This document shows, piece by piece, positions 1 through 8,102 of a DNA stretch of 52,499 nt (position 1 is its first letter; each line of letters opens with the position of its first letter). The notes below the pieces were generated by a model. That model did not search any database, was not told the DNA's origin, and saw only the letters and a program-made list of their open reading frames with translations. The stretch is from Treponema sp. (GTDB taxonomy: Bacteria > Spirochaetota > Spirochaetia > Treponematales > Breznakiellaceae): contig WQZG01000014.1 of NCBI GenBank assembly GCA_009780855.1, forward strand, positions 1 to 52,499. Reading direction: 5' to 3'. Made by a program: the position numbers and the translations under genes.

Positions 1-887
1 AATCTGACTCCTTCAAAGAAAGAACCTTTTCCCGGGAATATATATTTTAGACCCAAATAAATGATCGCGGCTCCGATCGCTCCCAGGATAAAACGCCCCA
101 GCAAAATTGCCGGCTTGTTGCCTTTGCCGGCCGGAACATCAGCCGCCGTATACGGGAAGTGCCGGATCATCAGACTGTAGCCGGCGCAAAAACCCAGCAG
201 CAGCCCGGAGAGGCTTGTATCTGACGGCAGCAGGGCGTTCATGATTAGGGCGATGACCGCCGCTGTTATCAACTGCAGACGTTTCCCGCCTTTAGTGAAC
301 AGGGCAACAGCTTGTTTCTCAAAGATAAAATACAGCGCCAGAATAACCAGGGCAATTATCCAGCCGCCCAGTACGTCTGTAAGGAAATGGACTCCCAGGT
401 AGAGTCTGGAAAATCCTATCAGCAAAATTAAAATGCAGGCAATTGCAAGGCTGGGCCTGCGGTATTTTTTGTTGGCCGATGAAGCGTAAAAAAACAATAT
501 TACAGCGGCTATCCAGAAAGTCATGCTGCTTTGGGCATGGCCGGAGGGGAAACCCGGACTGGGTTCGAAGGTGATTCCCAGTGATGGATCAAAATTAAAA
601 GGCCTTGGCTGATTAAAAAAGATCTTGAGCAGACTGTTGAGCCATCCTGAGACAATTACAAGTACGCCAAGGGAAAATCCTTTTTTTTGATTAACGCACC
701 AGAATATAAAAAGGCCCAAAACAATATAAACATATTCGGTACCGGCATTGCTTATGAGTTTCATCAGGGCGGTAAGACCCGGATTTTTTATGGATTGAAT
801 AGCCCTTATAATGCCGATGCCCCAGCTGTAAAACGGCAGCAGTACCGGAGCGTCGGCCGCGGACATAAGAATTAAATTGCCGTTCAT
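1..887 (-). CDS. PAP2-family membrane phosphatase (3' end outside window)
   Basis: Reading the minus strand from the ATG at 887 gives 295 codons that run off position 1, so the C-terminus is missing. The frame carries the three PAP2 (lipid phosphatase/phosphotransferase) signatures: a K-x6-RP block (KIFFNQPRP), PSGHA, and SR-x5-H-x3-D (SRLYLGVHFLTD). Several hydrophobic stretches flank them, so this is an integral membrane phosphatase acting on a lipid phosphate or isoprenoid pyrophosphate; the substrate cannot be told. The ATG overlaps the TGA of the upstream TetR gene (ATGA), which indicates translational coupling. An RlmL-type methyltransferase gene precedes both, so the three form an operon read leftward. 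Family assignment is firm; substrate is open. Confidence 0.85.
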   Translation of the reverse strand, partial: MNGNLILMSAADAPVLLPFYSWGIGIIRAIQSIKNPGLTALMKLISNAGTEYVYIVLGLFIFWCVNQKKGFSLGVLVIVSGWLNSLLKIFFNQPRPFNFDPSLGITFEPSPGFPSGHAQSSMTFWIAAVILFFYASSANKKYRRPSLAIACILILLIGFSRLYLGVHFLTDVLGGWIIALVILALYFIFEKQAVALFTKGGKRLQLITAAVIALIMNALLPSDTSLSGLLLGFCAGYSLMIRHFPYTAADVPAGKGNKPAILLGRFILGAIGAAIIYLGLKYIFPGKGSFFEGVR

Positions 888-1486
888 GTATGCTTTACCG
901 CAAGAAGACGCACGAGCATGGTCATTGCTTTTTTAAGATCATCAATGTTGCTGCGGTGCAGAATCGAAAGGCGGAATACAGCGGCTTCCAGGAATCCGTA
1001 AAGGGCTTCGTTGGCTTCTTTTAAATTTATCAGTGCAAACTCCCCGGAACGGATCCCCTCGATAAGGATCGCGTTGAGAAAATGCCTGAGCCTTACCGTG
1101 CGGCGTCTTACCCGGTAATCCGGATCGTGATCGCCTTTTTTTAGGTACGAAAGATAATTGAGCACTACGATTAACAGCCTCTGGTTTTCCTGCAGTTTTT
1201 CCAGAATGGTCGTCATAACTAGGACCAATTGCTCGGTATGGGACAGGCCCTGCCGGGCCCGGATTGCGGCTATGTTGTCTTCCAGTCCCTGTAACATTTG
1301 TTTGATGCTGTAATTAAAAATATCGCGTTTGTTTTTAAAGTAGATGTACAATGTTGTTCTGGTAATTCCGCAGCGATCCGCAATCTTCTGGAATGTAACG
1401 TCTTCAAAGCCTTCGTCCATAAAAACGTCAAGGGCTTTTTCCAGAATCTCATGCCTTCTTTTTTCGTGTTCAACTACAATAGACAT
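884..1486 (-). CDS. TetR/AcrR-family transcriptional regulator
   Basis: 200 aa. The N-terminus has the TetR helix-turn-helix: a first helix around residues 12-26 and the recognition region GITRTTLYIYFKNKRDIF at 40-57. The remaining all-helical part (60-200) would be the ligand-binding and dimer domain, too divergent to suggest a ligand. It sits 11 bp after the rlmL-like gene and overlaps the PAP2 gene by 4 bp, so it is mid-operon and may control its own transcription unit or a distant target. No palindromic operator stands out near the operon promoter. Confidence 0.85.
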   Translation of the reverse strand: MSIVVEHEKRRHEILEKALDVFMDEGFEDVTFQKIADRCGITRTTLYIYFKNKRDIFNYSIKQMLQGLEDNIAAIRARQGLSHTEQLVLVMTTILEKLQENQRLLIVVLNYLSYLKKGDHDPDYRVRRRTVRLRHFLNAILIEGIRSGEFALINLKEANEALYGFLEAAVFRLSILHRSNIDDLKKAMTMLVRLLAVKHT

Positions 1487-1497
1487 TCTTACCTACC

Positions 1498-2685
1498 TTA
1501 TAAACGTTCATACTGATACATATAGGACTGAATTGCCCCGTTTGTAATTTCGCGGCAGGAGTCGGCTTTTTTGCCAAAGAATGATTCAAACCCGCTGTGA
1601 TCTGTGATTACGACAAGCCGCCATCCGGGAAACATTTGGGCGAGCCCGCCCATGTCTTTGTATATTTCTTCTGAATCTTCCTGGCTTCCCAGGCGCCGGC
1701 CGTAGGGCGGATTTGTGATAATATAACCTTCGTCAGTATTGGCGCTGCCGGCTGCCGTAGCGCCGCAGGCTAATGCCGTAGCGTCCTTCATCGGCATAAC
1801 TTCAAAATGGGGCAGTGTTGGTTCGCCCTTGCCCCTGCCCCGCACCGCTGCGTAAATTTTTTCGATATTGGTTTTTGAAAGTCTTACAGATTTGGCGTCC
1901 GAATCGCTTCCGGAAATTCTTACCAGCCGTGTAAAATCAATATGTTCCAGGAATTCATCACGGACATATTTTTCTGTTTTTTTATCAGATAAAAGCAGGC
2001 GATCAATGGCAAAGCCGCGGTTAAGTCCGGGCGCCATGTCCCAGGCGTACATAGCGGCCTCGGCGGCAATGGTCCCGGATCCGCAGAAGGGATCATGGAG
2101 GGGGAATTTGCGTTTCCACCCGGAAAGCAAAATCAGGGCGGCCGCTGTGGTCTCCCGCAGGGGAGCGATGCCGCCTTCTGTGCGGTAGCCGCGTTTGAAT
2201 AACGGTTCGCCGCTTAAATCCAGCAGAAGGGAAACATTGTTTTTTTCTATATAAACCCGAAGTTCAGCTTTTTCTTCTGTATCGGGAAGCCGCAGTACGC
2301 CCCATTTTTTACAAAGCCGTTCGGCGGCAGCCTTGTGGACAATTGCCTGGATGCTGGTCTCTGCCATTAGGGTTGAACGGTTTGTTCTGACTTTGGCAAC
2401 CGCAAGACCGGAGCCTTTGGGAATAAACGTTTCCCATGGAACAGATTTTGTTCCGTCAAACAGGGCGTCAAAATCCTCCGCCTTAAACCAGGCTGTTTCC
2501 AGCAGAACCCGGTCCGCTGCGCGCAGGCCAATGAGTGTTTTGTACAATCCCTGTCCGTCTGTCTTAAAACGGACGCGGCCAAAACCGCTTTCGCATATTT
2601 CCAGGCCAAGTTTGCGGATTTCGTTGGATACTGCTTTTTCTGCGCCGACAGCGCAGAGCGCCGCCGCTGTCATAACATCGGGCAT
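1498..2685 (-). CDS. rlmL: THUMP-domain class I SAM-dependent RNA methyltransferase (RlmL/YpsC type)
   Basis: 395 aa. Residues about 45-160 match a THUMP RNA-binding domain. A UPF0020 methyltransferase domain follows, with motif I DPFCGSGTIAAEAA (198-211) and the catalytic loop ITNPPYGRRLG near 323-333, the N/D-PPY signature of exocyclic amino-group methylases. Family members make N2-methylguanosine in 23S rRNA (G2445 in E. coli RlmL); length matches the single-domain YpsC type, not the two-domain E. coli fusion. It is the first gene of an operon with the TetR and PAP2 genes. There is no Shine-Dalgarno; a promoter-like -10 lies 6 nt before the ATG. The exact modified base is inferred from the family. 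Confidence 0.85.
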   Translation of the reverse strand: MPDVMTAAALCAVGAEKAVSNEIRKLGLEICESGFGRVRFKTDGQGLYKTLIGLRAADRVLLETAWFKAEDFDALFDGTKSVPWETFIPKGSGLAVAKVRTNRSTLMAETSIQAIVHKAAAERLCKKWGVLRLPDTEEKAELRVYIEKNNVSLLLDLSGEPLFKRGYRTEGGIAPLRETTAAALILLSGWKRKFPLHDPFCGSGTIAAEAAMYAWDMAPGLNRGFAIDRLLLSDKKTEKYVRDEFLEHIDFTRLVRISGSDSDAKSVRLSKTNIEKIYAAVRGRGKGEPTLPHFEVMPMKDATALACGATAAGSANTDEGYIITNPPYGRRLGSQEDSEEIYKDMGGLAQMFPGWRLVVITDHSGFESFFGKKADSCREITNGAIQSYMYQYERL

Positions 2686-2691
2686 AAAAAC

Positions 2692-2720
2692 ACTATACCA
2701 TTAAATGTCAAAACGGTAAA
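2692..2720 (-). promoter_or_regulatory. Promoter of rlmL-like gene, predicted leaderless
   Basis: Minus-strand -35 TTTACC (2720-2715), 17-bp spacer, -10 TATAGT (2697-2692) preceded by an extended TG. Only six bases separate the -10 from the ATG at 2685, so transcription should start at or next to the start codon. Inferred from sequence only. Confidence 0.5.
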
Positions 2721-2754
2721 TGAGGATATTAATTTTTTTTGGGTTTAATACCCT

Positions 2755-3033
2755 TTATTTCCTTCTTCTGGGGCCAAAAATCGGATCGAAATATTTCTCA
2801 AAATCATATTTCTTCATGACCTGTTTAAGGATGACTCTGTACAATACAAATGAAAGGGCAATTGCGGCGATAAATATTACCGGGAACCCCCAGGCGGCAA
2901 CGTTTTCCGGTAAACTTGACAGCAGCAGTCTCGCATAAAGCACCAAAAGCAAAATAAAAAAGATAAAAGTTGTAAGAATGTTAAACACTGTGGCGCCCAG
3001 GATAAACACAAGGGTGTTGGATTTTTTACTCAT
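2755..3033 (-). CDS. Small two-span membrane protein downstream of lspA
   Basis: 92 aa with two strong hydrophobic segments (about residues 8-34 and 48-66) and a basic C-terminal tail ending RRRK. It overlaps the 3' end of lspA by 8 bp, so it is translationally coupled. A similarly placed small gene after lspA is familiar in treponemes, where it is sometimes annotated as a leader-peptide-processing protein; I know of no proven function. The context suggests a role beside lipoprotein signal peptidase in the inner membrane. Confidence 0.7.
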   Translation of the reverse strand: MSKKSNTLVFILGATVFNILTTFIFFILLLVLYARLLLSSLPENVAAWGFPVIFIAAIALSFVLYRVILKQVMKKYDFEKYFDPIFGPRRRK

Positions 3034-3556
3034 TTTTGGCCTCTTTTTGGGAAGTAAAAATTATAGAAATCAATAAGATTATGCAGCAGACAACAACACT
3101 TGAGTCAGCCACATTGAAGGTAGGCCAGCGGTCCCACCCGAAAATTCCGTAGAACCTGACGCTGACATAATCGACTACTCCGTCCGTCCTGAATATCCTG
3201 TCAATTATGTTCCCCATGCCTCCTCCGACAATTCCCGCGATTGCCCAGCGCTGGAGACCGGTAAAAAAGGCTGAAGAAAAATAATACCAAAGAAGCAGGC
3301 ACAGGACTATTATCGGCAGGATGATAAACAATACCGGCCTGACCGAATCCGGCAGGTTATAGCCCAGGCTAAAAGCGATGGCCCGGTTGCGGACATGATA
3401 AAACTGCAAAAAACCGTTCCCGAACAGATCCCTTATAAAGGTACCTTCGATCGGCCATTTGTTTACTATCCATGATTTTATGGCCTGGTCAACAATTATT
3501 ATCGCCAGGGTAAGGGTAAAGGGCAGGAGTTTCATCCTGTCCGCAAGAATCTTCAT
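3026..3556 (-). CDS. lspA: Lipoprotein signal peptidase (signal peptidase II)
   Basis: 176 aa, the usual LspA size, with four membrane spans. Conserved elements: IIVDQ with D23, the N-rich block RNRAIAFS (57-64) in place of the common NxGAAFS, and the two catalytic aspartates D119 in GNIIDR and D151 in FNVAD. The enzyme removes the signal peptide of prolipoproteins after diacylglyceryl transfer, using an aspartic-protease dyad in the inner membrane. Substrates in this window would include the lipobox proteins at 9896, 29400 and 31023. No Shine-Dalgarno is seen; a -10 like TATATT lies 7 nt before the ATG. Confidence 0.93.
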   Translation of the reverse strand: MKILADRMKLLPFTLTLAIIIVDQAIKSWIVNKWPIEGTFIRDLFGNGFLQFYHVRNRAIAFSLGYNLPDSVRPVLFIILPIIVLCLLLWYYFSSAFFTGLQRWAIAGIVGGGMGNIIDRIFRTDGVVDYVSVRFYGIFGWDRWPTFNVADSSVVVCCIILLISIIFTSQKEAKNE

Positions 3557-3563
3557 ACTATAT

Positions 3564-3592
3564 AATATACCATATCAAATTTTTTTTATAAA
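3564..3592 (-). promoter_or_regulatory. Promoter of lspA, predicted leaderless
   Basis: Minus-strand -35 TTTATA (3592-3587), 17-bp spacer, -10 TATATT (3569-3564) with an extended TG. The ATG is 7 nt downstream, at 3556. The surroundings are very AT-rich, which lowers confidence. Confidence 0.45.
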
Positions 3593-3617
3593 CCCGTAAA
3601 TATTACACCCGCTGTTA

Positions 3618-4391
3618 TTATAAACCTGTGGGAACATCAATAAATTCAGTATCAATATGCAGTTGTTTTTCCGTTTCTTCCATTATACTGCGTACCCCCC
3701 AGACTTCCGTAGAATAGTGTCCGCCGGCTATGTAATTGAGCTTTCCTTCCAGCGCCTGATTGTAGAATGAATGCGAAATTTCCCCGGTTATAAAGAGATC
3801 AACGCCTTCTTCCAAAGCCTGCTGCATTTCTTCGGCGGCCCCTCCCGAAACCACTGCCGCGGTAACGTTAATTTTTTTGCCAAAGGAATAAATTCCCAGC
3901 GGCGGACGCCCCATAAAGCCGATTTTGGCGGCCGCTTCTTCGGTTGTAAGCGGTTTTGAAAGGCTGCCTTTGTACCCGATTTTATGTCCGCGGTAAAGGC
4001 CAAACGGCTCCATGTTTTCCAGCCCCAAAAGCTTGGCCAGAACCGCGTTGTTTCCAAGGACCGGGTGCTGATCCAGGGGTAAATGCACCCCGTACAGGCA
4101 TAAATTATGATCGAGCAGGAATTTTATCCTGTCCCTGTAACCGCCGATGAGTCTTTCGGACTTGCCCCAAAAAAGACCGTGGTGGACAAAAAGCATACCG
4201 GCCCCGGCGCCGGCCGCCCGTTTAAAAGTTTCCAGGCTCGCGTCCACCGCAAAGGCGATTTTGGTTATTACGCCGCCGTCATTGTCAGCCTGGAGGCCGT
4301 TCATTGAGCTGTCCGCTGCCGCGAAAGTATTAAGATCCAACAGGTTTTTAAAAAACTTGTCCAGTTTTGCCGATGTAAATTCATTATTCAT
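3618..4391 (-). CDS. Nif3-like dinuclear metal centre protein
   Basis: 257 aa. It has the Nif3/YbgI metal ligands: FVHHGLFW (H70, H71), HLPLDQHP (D107) and the C-terminal GGHYSTE. These bind two metal ions in a toroidal hexamer. Family members are annotated as GTP cyclohydrolase I type 2 or NIF3-like, but the physiological reaction is not settled. The length matches the short form, without an inserted PII-like domain. It is divergent from the HDOD gene across a 77-bp AT-rich gap and is separated from lspA by 61 bp. Confidence 0.88.
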   Translation of the reverse strand: MNNEFTSAKLDKFFKNLLDLNTFAAADSSMNGLQADNDGGVITKIAFAVDASLETFKRAAGAGAGMLFVHHGLFWGKSERLIGGYRDRIKFLLDHNLCLYGVHLPLDQHPVLGNNAVLAKLLGLENMEPFGLYRGHKIGYKGSLSKPLTTEEAAAKIGFMGRPPLGIYSFGKKINVTAAVVSGGAAEEMQQALEEGVDLFITGEISHSFYNQALEGKLNYIAGGHYSTEVWGVRSIMEETEKQLHIDTEFIDVPTGL

Positions 4392-4411
4392 ATTTTTAAC
4401 CCTAGTAAATG

Positions 4412-4440
4412 TTGCACGAAAATAATATTATATATAAAAT
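4412..4440 (+). promoter_or_regulatory. Promoter of HDOD gene
   Basis: -35 TTGCAC (4412-4417), 17-bp spacer, -10 TAAAAT (4435-4440), in the divergent gap between the Nif3-like and HDOD genes. The HDOD gene then has a normal leader with AAGGA about 8 nt before its ATG. Confidence 0.5.
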
Positions 4441-4468
4441 ATAAAATAGCAAGTATAAGGAAGTTAAA

Positions 4469-5965
4469 ATGGCGGTCTCCCAGGAACTGGTTGTTGATGA
4501 AGCTAAAATCAAAAAAGCTATACAATCCGAGATACCTCTGACCATTACCACTTTTACCCTTCCCCATGAAATTGAAATTTATATTGAACAGATACTTGTC
4601 TCTTTTTTGCGGATGGTTGATCAGGAAAAGCTCAAGGATTATATAGTTTACTGTGTTCAGGAGCTTACCGGGAACGCCAAAAAAGCCAATACCAAACGGA
4701 TTTACTTTTTGGAAAGGGGCCTGGACCTTAACAATCCGGATGATTACAAACTCGGAATGTCAAGTTTCAAGGAAAATACACTTAACAATATAGCCCATTA
4801 CCTTCAGATTCAAAAAGAAAAAGGCCTGTATATAAAACTGGTTCTGCAGATAAAAAACAACATTATCAATATTGAAGTAAGAAACAACGTCGTACCGACC
4901 AAAACCGAACTTATAAGGATTCACGATAAACTGGCCAGATCCCGGCAATACGCCAACCTGGAAGACGCCATGGCCCATGTACTGGACGATTCGGAAGGCG
5001 CAGGCCTTGGCCTTGTAATCATGGTTCTTATGCTCAAAAAAATGGGCCTGGACGAGGACTGCTTTGACATAATCGGCACCAACAAGGAAACCGTCGCCAA
5101 AATAATTATCCCGCTGGATCAGACCAGAATTGAGCATATCTCGATTCTGTCCTCCGCGATTGTAGACAACGTAAACTCCCTGCCCCAGTTCCCGGAGAAC
5201 ATCATGCTGGTGCAGAAGCTCATAAGCGATCCCAATTCCGAAATGACCGACATCGCCAGACAAATTTCCATGGACCCGGCCATGACAGCCGACCTACTCA
5301 AGATAGTAAATTCCGCTCAATACATGCTTGCCAAAAAAGTGGACAGCATATCGGAAGCCGTAAAAATGGTTGGCATCCGGGGCATAAAGAATTTATTGTA
5401 TTCATACGGAACCCAAAAAATCCTGGGCGACGATACAAGCGAAAAGAAAGTACTCTGGGATCATTCCTACAAAACCGCTTTCTACGCCTACAACCTGGTC
5501 AAAAATTTCCGCAGGGACCGCAATCTCCTCGACGATGTTTACGTCGGCGGTATCCTGCACGACATGGGCAAAATTATCTTCTCAACGGTGCATCCGGAGC
5601 TGCTGGCCAAAATCCAGAACTTCTGTGCCGAAAAGAACCTGCCCTCGTCCGCCTTTGAAGACCTCGCCGCCGGCATGAACCACGCCGAAATCGGCGCCCT
5701 AATCGCAGAGAAGTGGAACTTCCCAGAAGGCCTTGTCGCCTCCATCCGCTACCACCACGACCCGTCGGCCGCTCCCCGCGAATACCAGGACCTTATCGAC
5801 GCCGTCTACCTGGCCAACATGTTCTGCGAACTGGAAGCCGGCAACGTCACTTTTGACCAGTTTGAACCTTCGATTCTGGATAACTTCAAAATCAACAACA
5901 AGAAACAGGTCGAAACCCTTATTAGCCGCTTCTCCCAGGGGTTCAAGCTGGAGAATCAGAAATAA
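4469..5965 (+). CDS. GHKL-ATPase-like / HDOD two-domain signalling protein
   Basis: 498 aa. The N-terminal half resembles a histidine-kinase-type ATPase fold: an N-box-like ELTGNAKKA (65-73) and a G-box SEGAGLGL (175-182). There is no dimerisation/phospho-histidine helix in front, so kinase activity on itself is unlikely. Residues about 228-430 form an HDOD domain, with an HD pair in GILHDMGK (361-368) and a later RYHHDP. HDOD proteins are usually regulators tied to stress, chemotaxis or cyclic-nucleotide signalling, without proven phosphohydrolase activity. The gene has its own promoter and a ribosome site. No partner gene is adjacent. The domain pair suggests ATP-dependent or protein-interaction control of the HDOD output; that is inference. 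Confidence 0.8.
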   Translation: MAVSQELVVDEAKIKKAIQSEIPLTITTFTLPHEIEIYIEQILVSFLRMVDQEKLKDYIVYCVQELTGNAKKANTKRIYFLERGLDLNNPDDYKLGMSSFKENTLNNIAHYLQIQKEKGLYIKLVLQIKNNIINIEVRNNVVPTKTELIRIHDKLARSRQYANLEDAMAHVLDDSEGAGLGLVIMVLMLKKMGLDEDCFDIIGTNKETVAKIIIPLDQTRIEHISILSSAIVDNVNSLPQFPENIMLVQKLISDPNSEMTDIARQISMDPAMTADLLKIVNSAQYMLAKKVDSISEAVKMVGIRGIKNLLYSYGTQKILGDDTSEKKVLWDHSYKTAFYAYNLVKNFRRDRNLLDDVYVGGILHDMGKIIFSTVHPELLAKIQNFCAEKNLPSSAFEDLAAGMNHAEIGALIAEKWNFPEGLVASIRYHHDPSAAPREYQDLIDAVYLANMFCELEAGNVTFDQFEPSILDNFKINNKKQVETLISRFSQGFKLENQK

Positions 5966-5997
5966 AATTCTCTTGCAGTTAAGGAGAGTTGAAATAA

Positions 5998-7068
5998 ATG
6001 TATACTCAATTGGATCTTAGTAACTTTAGATGTTTTAAAAAGTTTACCATGGATCTTAAGCCTTTGACTCTCATCTCTGGTTATAATAACACAGGTAAAA
6101 GCAGTATTTTGGATAGTTTTTTGTTATTTCAGGATTATGCAAATCCGGAAGTCTTCCTTAAACTCCTGGGTTTTAGGGGTGTAAGGAATGTTGAATTATC
6201 ACCAAGATCACTGTGGGAACCTTTATTTCATAATATGGATACAATAAATCCCATCGAAATTCGGATCAATAAAGATGATTTTCTTCGCCTAGAAAAAAAC
6301 AATAAATATACACTATCCAAGGGTTCTGCAAGTTTAATTAATAGTAAAACATTTTTTTCTTCAGTTAATTATGCACTTTCCTGTGATTTTCAAAGAAAAG
6401 AAAAACGATTTACCGGTGATTATTTATTAGGTAATGAAAATATAAGCGGTAACCTGGTATTACTTAGCCGAGATAATGCCGCTATTTGTGCAAATGACGA
6501 ATATATCCAGTATATAGGTCCGCATATCTCTTTGGACGATATTACTGTTGCAGATTGGTTCGGTAATCTGGAATTGACACAGGGAAAAACTGAAAAACAG
6601 AAACTGATCGAAATTTTATCAATACTGGATAATTCCATTACTGATATAACGACCATAGCAGCAGGCGGACTTGTACAGCTGTATTTTACCAATAAGCAGG
6701 AAATAAAATTGCCATTTCATATTATGGGTGATGGGATAAAGAAACTATTACACATTGCTTTGGTTTTACGTACAAAGCCCGGATGCATACTTCTGCTTGA
6801 TGAGGTAGAAAACGGACTGCATTATTCTTTGTATTCCAAATTCTGGGAAATTTTATCAACATTGGCTATACTGGAAAATTCCCAGATTATTGCAACAACC
6901 CACAGCTACGAGTGTATTGCCGGAGCATTGGAAGGAGTGACTGCGGCAAAGCAGGAAGAAAACTTTGCTTATGTACGTCTGGATAAGAATGATAATATTG
7001 TTACTCCCAAGAAATTTTCCAGCAATATGCTAAAACGCGCCATTGATTCGGACTGGGAGGTCAGGTAG
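5998..7068 (+). CDS. AAA-family (OLD/RecF-like) ATPase, probable defence subunit
   Basis: 356 aa. Walker A is GYNNTGKSS (28-36), directly after the typical ABC/SMC-like opening LSNFRCFKKF. Walker B CILLLDEVENGLH is near 261-273, followed by the H-loop-like IIATTHSYECI. This is the layout of AAA_15/AAA_21 ATPases of the OLD, Gabija and PARIS type. A strong AAGGAG site precedes the ATG. The next gene follows after one base and encodes a TOPRIM-like DUF3226 protein, so the two resemble a split OLD nuclease. The coding sequence is more AT-rich than the upstream HDOD gene, consistent with acquisition. Defence against phage is inferred from the pair, not shown. Confidence 0.8.
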   Translation: MYTQLDLSNFRCFKKFTMDLKPLTLISGYNNTGKSSILDSFLLFQDYANPEVFLKLLGFRGVRNVELSPRSLWEPLFHNMDTINPIEIRINKDDFLRLEKNNKYTLSKGSASLINSKTFFSSVNYALSCDFQRKEKRFTGDYLLGNENISGNLVLLSRDNAAICANDEYIQYIGPHISLDDITVADWFGNLELTQGKTEKQKLIEILSILDNSITDITTIAAGGLVQLYFTNKQEIKLPFHIMGDGIKKLLHIALVLRTKPGCILLLDEVENGLHYSLYSKFWEILSTLAILENSQIIATTHSYECIAGALEGVTAAKQEENFAYVRLDKNDNIVTPKKFSSNMLKRAIDSDWEVR

Positions 7069-7069
7069 C

Positions 7070-7729
7070 GTGGGAAAAGAAAAAAATAAACGAATATGCC
7101 AACCTTTTCTTGTTTTATGTGAAGGCGAAGATACCACCCAATTTATTATCCGGTATCTGGAATACCTTCAGAAAAATGATAAGTTATTTGAAAACTTTCA
7201 AGCCCTAGATTTTGGCGGGAATGAAGAACTACCAATCTTTTTATCGGATCTCCCGAATTATCCAGGTTTTGATATTGTACAGACAATCATTATTTTACGT
7301 GACGCAGAAGGCAGCCATGATGATGCCGTAAAATCCATCATTAATGCATTAAAAAAATCGACATTCCCTGTTCCCCCTGAACCTAACAAAATTGAACATA
7401 AAAATAATTTGAAGCTGGCATACTCCTTGTTTCCTTCACTGTCAACAATTAACAAAAACGGTACTTTGGAAGACCTTTATATAAATAATCTTGCCGAGAA
7501 TGGTGTGAAAGATGTGTTAAATGATATCTATTCTTTTATTAATAATCTTAAAGCAAAGGGCCGGATATTTACATGGCTCCATAAAACCTTGCTGCATACA
7601 TATTTTTCTGTAACCAATGATTTTGTTTCAAAAAAAATCGGACAGGCCACAGGAGCCGGAGCATTTAATTTTGAATGCAATGAAATAAATATGCTCAAGG
7701 ATTTAATGAAAAATATAGCTTCAACGTAA
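7070..7729 (+). CDS. DUF3226/TOPRIM-like protein paired with AAA ATPase
   Basis: About 219 aa from a GTG at 7070; an in-frame ATG lies at 7043 inside the ATPase gene, but GGGAGG at 7054-7059 is well placed for the GTG, one base after the ATPase stop. The N-terminus FLVLCEGEDTTQFI (E18, E20, D21) and IIILRDAEGS (D78, E80) correspond to the glutamate and the acidic pair of a TOPRIM metal site. The rest fits DUF3226, a family usually encoded next to AAA/OLD-like ATPases. The likely role is the nuclease or effector half of the system. Substrate and trigger are unknown. Confidence 0.75.
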   Translation: MGKEKNKRICQPFLVLCEGEDTTQFIIRYLEYLQKNDKLFENFQALDFGGNEELPIFLSDLPNYPGFDIVQTIIILRDAEGSHDDAVKSIINALKKSTFPVPPEPNKIEHKNNLKLAYSLFPSLSTINKNGTLEDLYINNLAENGVKDVLNDIYSFINNLKAKGRIFTWLHKTLLHTYFSVTNDFVSKKIGQATGAGAFNFECNEINMLKDLMKNIAST

Positions 7730-7774
7730 GGTTCAGTTTATTGGAAGCGCCGGCCTTTCACTGTCATTTTAAGC

Positions 7775-8032
7775 TTAAAAATCATCCATCGGTGCATCAA
7801 AATCGTCTACTATTTGAAATTGACCGCGTATACACCCAAATACGGCTTCCTTGGACATTTTGGGTGTTTTTTCCGGCGCAGCCACTACAGGGAAGGGAAT
7901 ACCGTTATTATTGATTACTGCTTTGATAAAAATGTTGAGTGCATTTGAAGGTGAAATTCCGATTGATTTACATATATTGTCGAATTTTTCCTTTGTTTCT
8001 TTATCTATGCGAGTTGATATCTGGATTGACAT
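7775..8032 (-). CDS. RelB/DinJ-family antitoxin, no adjacent toxin
   Basis: 85 aa. The N-terminal half IQISTRIDKETKEKFDNIC and SPSNALNIFIKAV is the ribbon-helix-helix of DinJ/RelB antitoxins. The C-terminal part ends in VDDFDAPMDDF, a tail seen in antitoxins that neutralise PIN or RelE-type toxins. A toxin gene would be expected just downstream (toward 7774), but that side holds only 45 bp and then the convergent DUF3226 gene. The gene is therefore an orphan. It has a good promoter and an overlapping inverted repeat that suits autorepression. Confidence 0.8.
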   Translation of the reverse strand: MSIQISTRIDKETKEKFDNICKSIGISPSNALNIFIKAVINNNGIPFPVVAAPEKTPKMSKEAVFGCIRGQFQIVDDFDAPMDDF

Positions 8033-8045
8033 AATTTGACCTCAA

Positions 8046-8093
8046 ATTGTTATCATTTGTTAACAATATGGAGCATTTTGCTTGAGTTGTCAA
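8046..8093 (-). promoter_or_regulatory. Promoter and probable operator of the DinJ-type antitoxin
   Basis: Minus-strand -35 TTGACA (8093-8088), 17-bp spacer, -10 CATATT (8070-8065). An inverted repeat, ATTGTTA (8046-8052) and TAACAAT (8061-8067), overlaps the -10 and predicted start, the usual place for antitoxin autoregulation. Confidence 0.6.
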
Positions 8094-8102
8094 ACTATGA
8101 AT

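Noticed and set aside
7043..7069. ATG at 7043 as start of the DUF3226 gene
   Set aside because: It would overlap the ATPase by 26 bp and has no ribosome site, whereas the GTG at 7070 is preceded by GGGAGG at good spacing.
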